A stretch of DNA of 5,357 nt from positions 1 to 5,357 of the forward strand of contig CAJXDX010000123.1 in the NCBI GenBank assembly GCA_913052275.1, written 5' to 3'. Under the pieces are notes generated by a model, which made no database searches, had not been told where the DNA came from, and saw only the letters and a list, made by a program, of their open reading frames with translations. Below, one piece after another: positions 1 to 5,357 of the stretch (within the stretch, counting starts at the first letter, position 1; every line of letters starts with the position of its first letter). The translations under genes and the position numbers were made by a program. The stretch is from an uncultured Pseudomonadota bacterium. Lineage in GTDB: Bacteria; SAR324; NAC60-12.

Positions 1-942
1 TTCCTCCCTCGAAACCGTGACGCTATAATTTGGCTCTGGAGTATATATCTGGGATTAAATCTGATACAGACATTAATGCTTTGGGCTGGAGGAATGTCAT
101 TGTTTGATTCACTTTGTCATGCCTTCAGTACAATTGCAACTGCAGGATTTTCTCCGAAAAATTCCAGCATTGGCTACTACGGAAGTGCATATTTTGACTG
201 GGTAACCATAATTTTTATGTTCCTTGGGGGAATGGGTTTCATGCTTTTTTATCACATTTTGAAAAGTGAATGGAAGCTGGTTCAAGTTAATACCGAATTA
301 CGCTGGTATACATGTATAGTTTTTTTCTTATGCTGCATAACAACATTGATTTTGTCGATCAACGGGTCGTATGAGAATTTTTTTGATTCTCTCCGATATG
401 CATCTTTTCAGGTAACTTCTTTGCTGACAACAACAGGCTTTACAACAGCAGATTATGAACTCTGGCCTCAATCAGCACAGATGTTACTTTATATTGCCTG
501 TTTCATAGGTGCATGTGCCGGTTCAACTACCAGTGGCATAAAAATCGTGCATTTTGTAATCATCTGGAAATACATGCTGACAACAATCAAGAAAATGTTC
601 CACCAGCCCCGCACAATACTGCCAATTCATCTAAATCAGAGGACCATAGATCCTTTTGCAATTAACCTCTCTATCTGTTATGTCCTGGCGAATGTCTTTA
701 TTATTCTGGTTGGCAGCTGTTTTATGATTCTCCTTGAATCTATGGATTTGCAGACTGGAATCAGCTGTGTGATATCAGCTCTGATGAATATCGGACCCGG
801 ATTCGGTGATGTTGGTCCCGCAGACAATTTTGCTCACATCTCAGCACCAGGCAAATGGTTTCTTGCCTGGCTGATGTTGATAGGAAGACTTGAAATGTTC
901 ACTGCACTCGTTTTGCTTTTTCCCTCTTTCTGGAAAAAATAA
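1..942 (+). CDS. trkH: TrkH-family potassium transporter subunit, C-terminal part (5' end outside window)
   Basis: This is the last 313 codons of a TrkH/KtrB-type K+ translocating subunit, an inner-membrane protein that normally works with a cytoplasmic TrkA-type RCK subunit (none in this window). The frame is open from base 1, so the internal ATG at base 76 is not the start; the family is about 480 residues, so roughly a third is missing. Counting from the first codon, the second pore loop is near residues 42-51 (FSTIATAGFS), the third near 143-149 (TTTGFTT) and the fourth near 262-269 (MNIGPGFG). Each has the selectivity-filter glycine. The family signature GACAGSTTSGIK is at 170-181 and the closing helix starts with GRLEMF near 295. 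Hydrophobic helices are visible near 65-87, 102-120, 161-175, 223-246 and 296-308. The stop is TAA. It converges on the rsh gene. The family is clear; TrkH versus TrkG/KtrB naming is less so. Confidence 0.93.
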   Translation, partial: FLPRNRDAIIWLWSIYLGLNLIQTLMLWAGGMSLFDSLCHAFSTIATAGFSPKNSSIGYYGSAYFDWVTIIFMFLGGMGFMLFYHILKSEWKLVQVNTELRWYTCIVFFLCCITTLILSINGSYENFFDSLRYASFQVTSLLTTTGFTTADYELWPQSAQMLLYIACFIGACAGSTTSGIKIVHFVIIWKYMLTTIKKMFHQPRTILPIHLNQRTIDPFAINLSICYVLANVFIILVGSCFMILLESMDLQTGISCVISALMNIGPGFGDVGPADNFAHISAPGKWFLAWLMLIGRLEMFTALVLLFPSFWKK

Positions 943-1061
943 TCTCAGGCAGAAGGAGAACTGCTTCAAAAAGCTGAAGATAAATACACCGCTAATGCAT
1001 ACCCTTTTTTTGTTCCGGATAGTAACGAAAAAATAATGATACAGAAAACTTACTTTTCACA
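943..1061. other. Convergent intergenic gap between trkH and rsh, no clear terminator
   Basis: The 119 bases between the two convergent stop codons contain only weak structure. A 5-bp hairpin (CTTCA, 6-base loop, TGAAG) sits at 964-979 and a 7-T run at 1005-1011, but the two are about 25 bases apart, so they do not form a classical intrinsic terminator. On the minus strand a GAAAA/TTTTC hairpin just past the rsh stop is followed by a T6 run, also too loosely spaced to call. No open frame of note is seen, and no remnant of a missing Rsh C-terminal domain is recognisable in the minus-strand frames. Confidence 0.4.
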
Positions 1062-3047
1062 TTAATTCCTGTTCCCCCAAATCACTTTTACCTTCCTCTC
1101 CGGAGTCAATTTTTTCATAAAAGAGCAGTCTTTTTTATGGATCGTTATTACTCTTTCTTTAGTAAGGTAACCAAGTATGGGCTGCTTTTTTACAGGAGAA
1201 CAGCATTTTGCAATTCTTGTCGATACGTTGTCCATTCCGTCTACAATTATCAAGCTTCTGGAGGCAGCTGCAGCTGATTTTTCCTTGGTTGTTACAGCTT
1301 CTGATTCAGTTGCCGACTCAGTTACCTGATTAAAACTGGTCTGTTCAGTACTTATGTCATCTGCAAACCACCTGCGTATTTCCTCACTGTGAATGGAACC
1401 TTCTCCTATACAGAAGAGTATGTGCTCAAATTCCTGGTTTTTTTTCAATCGAGATTCCTTCTCCATCCGTCCGTCTCTAATTAGCCTGTTCAAGTTTAAG
1501 CTGTGAGATCGGAATTCTCTCTCCAGCATCTCCATGCCTTCTTTTTTTCTTATTTCACGGTCCTTCTCGTGTAAAGCATGTTTAATTTTGTTTCTGGCAT
1601 GACGAGTCTTAACAAATTCAAGCCACTCTTTACGTGGCTCCTGTCTGGATGAGGTAAGAATCTCTACCTCGTCACCACTGTACAAAGAACTATCCAGGCT
1701 GGTAATAATTCCGTTGGCCTTTGCTGCTATTGTTCGATTGCCCACTTCAGTATGAATTGCATAGGCAAAATCTAGGGGAGAAGCAGATTGAGGAAGTTCA
1801 ATTATTTCCCTGGCAGGCGTAATAACGTATATCTTATCACTATATAAATTTACTACAGGACTCAATTTCCCTTCACCATCTGAATTTATTTTTTCTAAAA
1901 GTGATTCTTTAATTTGATCAGCTTTTTTTTCATCATACTTGTTTCGTTTTTCCTTATATAGCCAGTGCGCCGCCACTCCGTATTCTGCCATATGATGCAT
2001 TTCATGTGTTCTGATTTGTATTTCTATAGGCCTTGGTTCACTTGATCGATCATCATTGATTTCCATCACTGTTGTGTGAAGTGACTGATATCCATTCGGT
2101 TTGGGATTGGAAATATAATCTTTAAATCGATTTTTTACTGGAGTCCAATTTTCATGGATAAAACTTAAAGCCGCGTAGCATTCATCTACATTTTTAACTA
2201 AAACTCGAAAAGCAATTAAATCCTTAATGCGTTCAAAATCATTATCCACTCGGTCCAATTTTTGAAAAATTGAGTAAAAACGTTTGTAACGGCCCTGAAC
2301 TTCATGAGAAATCCCAGCCTGATTCAGCATTTTCTGAATATTGTTCGAAATTCTTTCAACACTGTCAGAGCGTTCAGAACGTTTCCGGGCAATTTTTTTC
2401 TTTAAGTTCTGATAATTTTCGTACTCAAGATAACGAAACGCACGGTCCTCCAGCTCTGATTTAATCCAAAAAATTCCTAATCTTCCGGCCAAAGGTGCGT
2501 ATATATGGAGAGCTGTCCATGATGTTGCTTCCTGCTCATCCTTAGAAAGGGACATCATACTTTCCAGTTTCTGGAGCTGCAACACTAGGAATACAGTCAG
2601 CAACTGCACGTCTGCCATCATTGTTAATAACATTCGAATAGCCAGTTCAGCCTGTAATTTTTTTTTCGGAGAGAATGGTATGCGATGTACCTTAAGCAGC
2701 CTGTGGTAAAGCTGAATTGATTCAGAAAGTATTATACCGGAACTATCCGGATTCATTTTAATGATATCAGTTGGTATGTCCTCTTCTTTCTGATAAAGCA
2801 TAAACAGAAACAGAGCCATTATGGTAGAAGTGCTTAAAGAAAAATATTTGAGCTTGTTTAAAAAAGCATTTGCTTCATCAGGATCATTTTGCTTTGAAAA
2901 CCAGATCTGAAAAAGCTTTACAGATTCCGGAGTTGATAAAAATATTTCCTCAAAGTCTTTGATACTGACCTCAACTTCAGAGTAATCAGCACCCATGACC
3001 GGTGGTAATGCTATGTGTGAATTTTCAGCTCCTGTAAGATCACTCAT
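1062..3047 (-). CDS. relA: RelA/SpoT-homologue (p)ppGpp synthetase, degenerate hydrolase domain, no ACT domain
   Basis: A long Rsh protein (661 aa) that should transfer pyrophosphate from ATP to GTP/GDP to make (p)ppGpp in the stringent response. Residues about 70-165 align with the HD hydrolase domain, but its catalytic pair is F82-M83 and the later Asp and Asn positions are L156 and K160, so hydrolysis is not expected. The linker YAPLAGRLGI (183-192) is conserved. The synthetase domain (about 230-365) has GRYKRFYSI (252-260), the catalytic Asp in IKDLIAFR (D276), RFKD (307-310), PKPNGYQSLHTTV (315-327) and the catalytic Glu in IEIQIRT (E342). A TGS domain follows at about 402-466, then a helical region, a Ser/Thr/Ala/Glu-rich linker (about 566-598) and a zinc-finger domain with CC at 615-616, H637 and C641. 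The protein stops at 661, where an ACT/RRM domain of about 80 residues normally begins; family members are usually 700-750 aa. It follows the Nudix gene by 20 bases. The start is uncertain (see the RBS entry). The symbol is by function; the sequence type is closer to bifunctional Rel. Confidence 0.92.
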   Translation of the reverse strand: MSDLTGAENSHIALPPVMGADYSEVEVSIKDFEEIFLSTPESVKLFQIWFSKQNDPDEANAFLNKLKYFSLSTSTIMALFLFMLYQKEEDIPTDIIKMNPDSSGIILSESIQLYHRLLKVHRIPFSPKKKLQAELAIRMLLTMMADVQLLTVFLVLQLQKLESMMSLSKDEQEATSWTALHIYAPLAGRLGIFWIKSELEDRAFRYLEYENYQNLKKKIARKRSERSDSVERISNNIQKMLNQAGISHEVQGRYKRFYSIFQKLDRVDNDFERIKDLIAFRVLVKNVDECYAALSFIHENWTPVKNRFKDYISNPKPNGYQSLHTTVMEINDDRSSEPRPIEIQIRTHEMHHMAEYGVAAHWLYKEKRNKYDEKKADQIKESLLEKINSDGEGKLSPVVNLYSDKIYVITPAREIIELPQSASPLDFAYAIHTEVGNRTIAAKANGIITSLDSSLYSGDEVEILTSSRQEPRKEWLEFVKTRHARNKIKHALHEKDREIRKKEGMEMLEREFRSHSLNLNRLIRDGRMEKESRLKKNQEFEHILFCIGEGSIHSEEIRRWFADDISTEQTSFNQVTESATESEAVTTKEKSAAAASRSLIIVDGMDNVSTRIAKCCSPVKKQPILGYLTKERVITIHKKDCSFMKKLTPERKVKVIWGNRN

Positions 3048-3067
3048 TTTTCGTGATGGAGAATGAA

Positions 3068-3667
3068 TTACAAGACTCCTTGTGCTAGAAAATAAGAGTA
3101 AAGCTTAACGTCAAATTTAACACCGCGACTAAACTCCTGGTTGAAAAATTCTAAAATTTCATCCACTGATTTCTTGAAAACTGTAATAAATTCTCCTGGT
3201 TCATTTCGAGCTTTTGGCCTTTGGTTGTCAGGCAGATTTTCGTCTACCTGCATATGTGCAAATGACACTGCTTCCGAAAGAATTCCCGGAGATGAGTATA
3301 ACCTTGGACTAATCTTTTCAACTTCTCCAACATAACCTGTTTCTTCAGAAAGTTCGCGAATCGCAGTTTGGTCACGAGTCTCTCCCCTATCAACGAGCCC
3401 CGCTGGGAATTCTAATATGTATGAATTTGTAGGAGGTCTAAACTGACGAATTATTATGTACCGTTCAGAAGGTTCCATCTTGGCGATAATAATAACTGCC
3501 TCAGCGTTGTTTTTCCTGTGCAATCCTTCCCATTTACGTATTTGTTTTTTTTCATCTTCATAGCTGAATTCCACCAGGTTTGACCAGCGTCCTTGGTAAA
3601 GCAACTGCTCTTCAAGCACACTGCTCTCCCCAAATTTTAAAGACTTGTTTGCTTTTTCATATGACAT
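3068..3667 (-). CDS. Nudix hydrolase, NUDT5-like ADP-ribose/ADP-sugar pyrophosphatase
   Basis: A 199-aa Nudix enzyme expected to split ADP-ribose or related ADP-sugars into AMP and a sugar phosphate in the cytoplasm. The Nudix box GX5EX7REUXEEXGU spans residues 90-112 (G90, E96, then RELSEETGY at 104-112); the final U position is Tyr, as in human NUDT5. The preceding RQFRPP (74-79) and EFPAG (86-90) segments, the SPG at 126-128 and the RPKARNEPGEF block (150-160) also match the NUDT5 pattern. W28 and W46 fall at the positions of the two tryptophans that stack on adenine in human NUDT5. The likely working form is a homodimer, as in that family. It is the first gene of a probable operon with rsh, 20 bases downstream. 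No Shine-Dalgarno sequence precedes the ATG at 3665-3667. Substrate is inferred from family resemblance; other nucleoside diphosphate derivatives, including alarmones, cannot be excluded. Confidence 0.9.
   Translation of the reverse strand: MSYEKANKSLKFGESSVLEEQLLYQGRWSNLVEFSYEDEKKQIRKWEGLHRKNNAEAVIIIAKMEPSERYIIIRQFRPPTNSYILEFPAGLVDRGETRDQTAIRELSEETGYVGEVEKISPRLYSSPGILSEAVSFAHMQVDENLPDNQRPKARNEPGEFITVFKKSVDEILEFFNQEFSRGVKFDVKLYSYFLAQGVL
3076..3081 (-). promoter_or_regulatory. AAGGAG ribosome-binding-site candidate for rsh that favours an ATT start
   Basis: On the minus strand, AAGGAG lies inside the last codons of the Nudix gene. It is 28 bases upstream of the rsh ATG at 3045-3047, too far for normal use. 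Exactly 7 bases after it is an ATT (3066-3068) that overlaps the Nudix TAA stop and is in frame with rsh, with no stop between. Initiation there would add seven residues (IHSPSRK, the first read as Met) and couple translation of the two genes. ATT starts are rare, and the motif also encodes part of the Nudix C-terminus, so this may be chance; the ATG remains the default call. Confidence 0.3.
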
Positions 3668-3732
3668 TCGAATTCAATTTAAAAAGTTGGGATACAGTAT
3701 TACACACTCTGCAATTACATTAATTAGAACAC

Positions 3733-3759
3733 ATTAAAAGATAGCTGATTTTCTGACAA
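3733..3759 (-). promoter_or_regulatory. Candidate promoter for nudix-rsh
   Basis: Reading the minus strand, TTGTCA (3754-3759, five of six matches to the sigma70 -35 box) is followed after 15 bases by TTTAAT (3733-3738, five of six matches to the -10 box). The spacer is shorter than the usual 16-18, which weakens the call. A start site here would give a 5' leader of about 60 bases before the Nudix ATG. It is the best candidate I can see in an AT-rich region where such matches arise by chance. Confidence 0.25.
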
Positions 3760-3767
3760 TCACAATC
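3756..3767 (+). repeat. Tandem ACAATC hexamer pair
   Basis: ACAATC occurs twice head to tail in the divergent intergenic region, overlapping the candidate -35 box of the nudix-rsh promoter. Two copies could be a small regulator half-site pair or simple chance in AT-rich DNA; no further copies were seen nearby. Confidence 0.3.
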
Positions 3768-3789
3768 CATTTTTGTAGATGTTTTTGCG

Positions 3790-3819
3790 TTGTCTTTTAC
3801 CTGATGACTGCCATATTAT
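3790..3819 (+). promoter_or_regulatory. Candidate sigma70-like promoter for rlmH and the TPR gene
   Basis: TTGTCT (3790-3795, four of six to the -35 consensus) and TATTAT (3814-3819, five of six to the -10 consensus) are separated by 18 bases. Transcription would start near 3826 and leave a leader of about 48 bases before the rlmH ATG. It is the best-spaced pair upstream of rlmH. If the organism is a Bacteroidota member its primary sigma factor would prefer other boxes and this call would fall. Confidence 0.35.
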
Positions 3820-3860
3820 TCAGCACATACGTATTAATTCGTCTACACCAAATGTGTCAA

Positions 3861-3866
3861 TATAAC
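3861..3866 (+). promoter_or_regulatory. Alternative -10 box (TATAAC) 7 bases before the rlmH start
   Basis: TATAAC matches five of six -10 positions and ends 7 bases before the rlmH ATG. A promoter here would start at or next to the ATG and give a leaderless message, which would fit the absence of a ribosome-binding site. No good -35 box lies 16-18 bases upstream (TTCGTC at 3838-3843 is poor), so this is a weaker option than the upstream promoter. Confidence 0.2.
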
Positions 3867-3873
3867 TGTTTTA

Positions 3874-4347
3874 ATGAGAAGCATTCGTTTGATTTGGATT
3901 GGTAAAACTCAGGAGCCTTATTTGATAAGTGGTATCAATGCATATATTAAAAAGCTCTCCCATTACATCAAAATTGATTCTGATGAAATCAAGCCTGCAC
4001 AATACAGCTCAGGAACTGTAAATCAGTGGCGCCGGCAGGAAACTGAAAATATGATGAAAAAAATGGATGCATCTGAATTGAACATTTTCCTGGATCAAAA
4101 CGGGGAAAGGCAGACCTCAAAAGGTTTAGCACAATGGTTTGAAAAACAAATGTCGCTTGGAATATCCAGAGTTAATTTTTTTATTGGCGGGGCATATGGT
4201 ATAGACAAATCTATACTGCCTTCGGGGATACAATATTTAAGTCTCTCTGAAATGACTTTTACACATCAAATGGTGAGGTTATTCTTATTGGAACAAATTT
4301 ATCGGGCATTTACAATAATTCGTGGAGAACCATATCACAACTATTGA
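3874..4347 (+). CDS. rlmH: 23S rRNA (pseudouridine-1915-N3)-methyltransferase RlmH
   Basis: RlmH is a SPOUT-class methyltransferase that uses S-adenosylmethionine to methylate N3 of pseudouridine 1915 in helix 69 of 23S rRNA, acting on assembled 70S ribosomes. The 157-aa length is the family norm. The N-terminal strand and IGKT (9-12) are typical, as is the DQNG turn (74-77). The SAM-binding knot is visible as FFIGGAYGI (102-110) and LSLSEMTFTHQMVRL (122-136), followed by EQIYRAFTIIRGEPYHNY to the C-terminus, with the conserved YH at 154-155. The ATG is the only plausible start: no other start codon lies between it and an in-frame TAA at 3835-3837, and no Shine-Dalgarno sequence precedes it. 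The TPR membrane gene follows 33 bases after the TGA stop on the same strand. Confidence 0.97.
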   Translation: MRSIRLIWIGKTQEPYLISGINAYIKKLSHYIKIDSDEIKPAQYSSGTVNQWRRQETENMMKKMDASELNIFLDQNGERQTSKGLAQWFEKQMSLGISRVNFFIGGAYGIDKSILPSGIQYLSLSEMTFTHQMVRLFLLEQIYRAFTIIRGEPYHNY

Positions 4348-4380
4348 TCTGCATTTGTTCACTTAATCTTAAATAACACT

Positions 4381-5357
4381 ATGAAAAGATTAATATTAAT
4401 TGCATTCGCACTGCTGCTTTTGGGAAGTATGGGCTATTTTGCCATGCAAAACAGTCATAGTGTAACCCTTAATTTGTTTGGCAACTTTTCGATCCAGTTA
4501 TCCGTATGGATGGTGCTTGCAGGATCATTTGTAGCAGGTTGGGTGATAACAGAGATATGGCAATTCATTTCTCATCCTCAAAGATTTGTGCAAAGCTTCT
4601 TTGGAAAATTTTCACGTTATAAAGACAATAAAAAACTTCAGTTAACTCAAGATTTCGAAAAAGCATCATTACTGCGTGATCCTAAACAAGTGAGAAAAAA
4701 CTTCAGCAAATTGGACAACCAGGAAACACCGTTGTCAATTAGAGTACAATATCTCGAACTATTGCGTTACGAAAAAAATGCTGAAGAAATGCTTAATAGT
4801 TTTGCTGAACTGCGAAATAAATATCAGGGTAATTTGCAGGTTTTATTACCTTATTTAAAACTAGCTTGTGAACTGAGCGAATGGGATCTTGCCGAGAGAT
4901 TAAGTCATGAGATTCTCAGGATTTATCCGGGACATCCTGATGCATTGGCAGGTCTGCGCCAGGTTCATATAGTCAGACAAAACTGGGTTGCATGCGTTGA
5001 GCAGGAGAAAGAACTGCTGAACAATTACAGTGGGAGTTTAATAACTTATAATGTATCAAAGGAGCATGAAGATCATATACAAAAAGCAATTCGCCAGGAT
5101 CCAAAGTTCCTTAAAAACTGGTCTTTCCGCTATCTTTCTAAAAAAAGAGACAGAAAAAATGACAAACCTTTTGAGGCTATAGGGGAAGCTAACCAATTAC
5201 AAAAATCAGGCATGTTTTTGGAGGCAGCTAAAGTGCTGAAAAAAGCTTTTGAAAACACTGCCAATCCTGAATTGCTGGAAACCTTGGAAGTGGTTTATCG
5301 ACAAAGTGGAGCTGAAGAACAAATTCTGGAAATCATTGGTGGCATTCACAAATCACG
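4381..5357 (+). CDS. LapA/HemY-like membrane-anchored TPR protein (3' end outside window)
   Basis: The frame is open from ATG 4381 to the right edge: 325 complete codons, no stop. The N-terminus has two membrane helices, residues about 2-20 and 41-60, joined by FAMQNSHSVTLNLFG (20-34) and then FSIQLSVWMV. The FAMQN...VTLN pattern is a hallmark of the LapA (DUF1049) domain. A basic cytoplasmic segment (about 65-107) follows. The rest is helical with TPR-like units, clearest at about 163-200 (L-A-x-x-L pattern with YPGHPDAL) and 268-312 (SGMFLEAAKVLKKAF, then NPELLETLEVVYRQSG). In E. coli, LapA (two TM) and LapB (TM, TPRs, rubredoxin knuckle) are separate proteins that tune LpxC and lipopolysaccharide synthesis. 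HemY also has two TMs plus TPRs and is an equally good architectural match. Function is therefore open; a rubredoxin-like CxxC pair beyond the edge would favour LapB. No Shine-Dalgarno sequence is seen upstream; it is probably cotranscribed with rlmH. Confidence 0.85.
   Translation, partial: MKRLILIAFALLLLGSMGYFAMQNSHSVTLNLFGNFSIQLSVWMVLAGSFVAGWVITEIWQFISHPQRFVQSFFGKFSRYKDNKKLQLTQDFEKASLLRDPKQVRKNFSKLDNQETPLSIRVQYLELLRYEKNAEEMLNSFAELRNKYQGNLQVLLPYLKLACELSEWDLAERLSHEILRIYPGHPDALAGLRQVHIVRQNWVACVEQEKELLNNYSGSLITYNVSKEHEDHIQKAIRQDPKFLKNWSFRYLSKKRDRKNDKPFEAIGEANQLQKSGMFLEAAKVLKKAFENTANPELLETLEVVYRQSGAEEQILEIIGGIHKS

Noticed and set aside
118..153. Ala in place of the first Gly of the common GGF pore-loop motif (TAGFS) as a selectivity mutation
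   Set aside because: AGF is also found in KtrB and some TrkH proteins, and the filter glycine itself is kept, so this is ordinary family variation.
76..942. ATG at base 76 as the true start of the potassium transporter
   Set aside because: The frame is open back to base 1 and the upstream residues continue a TrkH-like helix, so this Met is internal to a longer protein.
964..1011. Intrinsic terminator for trkH from the hairpin at 964-979 and the T run at 1005-1011
   Set aside because: The stem is only 5 bp and AT-containing, and the T run starts about 25 bases later, so the parts do not form a terminator.
1269..1350. Ser/Thr/Ala/Glu-rich stretch of Rsh (about residues 566-598) as a frameshift scar
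   Set aside because: The same frame continues into a correct zinc-finger domain and ends normally, so this is a flexible linker.
2270..2464. 64-codon open frame on the + strand inside rsh
   Set aside because: It lies fully antisense within the conserved synthetase/linker part of rsh, has no recognisable motif or ribosome-binding site, and is a shadow frame.
3141..3335. 64-codon open frame on the + strand inside the Nudix gene
   Set aside because: It is antisense to a well-supported Nudix coding region and resembles no known protein.

Overview
The window carries parts or all of five protein genes, AT-rich throughout, with no RNA gene, insertion sequence or CRISPR array that I can see. Order and strand: (1) the 3' part of a TrkH-type potassium transporter gene (+, cut by the left edge); (2) a RelA/SpoT-homologue (Rsh) alarmone synthetase (-); (3) a Nudix hydrolase of the NUDT5/ADP-ribose pyrophosphatase type (-); (4) rlmH, the 23S rRNA pseudouridine-1915 methyltransferase (+); (5) a membrane-anchored TPR protein with a LapA-like N-terminus (+, cut by the right edge).

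Layout: trkH and rsh converge across a 119-base gap. The Nudix gene lies 20 bases upstream of rsh on the same strand, so nudix-rsh is a probable two-gene operon. It is separated by a 206-base divergent intergenic region from rlmH and the TPR gene, which are 33 bases apart and probably cotranscribed. Candidate sigma70-like promoters for both directions lie in the divergent region.

Organism: the LapA-type two-TM domain with TPRs suggests a Gram-negative bacterium. None of the four visible start codons has a Shine-Dalgarno sequence at normal distance, as is common in Bacteroidota and some other lineages. The phylum cannot be fixed from the sequence alone. All genes look like chromosomal housekeeping functions.

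The most unusual gene is the Rsh. Its hydrolase (HD) domain keeps the fold-level alignment, but every metal or catalytic position I can align is replaced. The synthetase domain is intact and carries RFKD, the RXKD motif of bifunctional Rel enzymes rather than the EXDD of E. coli RelA. The protein ends right after the zinc-finger (CC) domain, with no ACT/RRM domain. It therefore looks like a synthetase-only enzyme that arose from a bifunctional ancestor independently of RelA. Its cotranscription with a Nudix pyrophosphatase, and its divergent position next to an enzyme that modifies helix 69 of the ribosome, are suggestive, but any functional link is inference. I found no evidence for a wholly new multi-gene system here.
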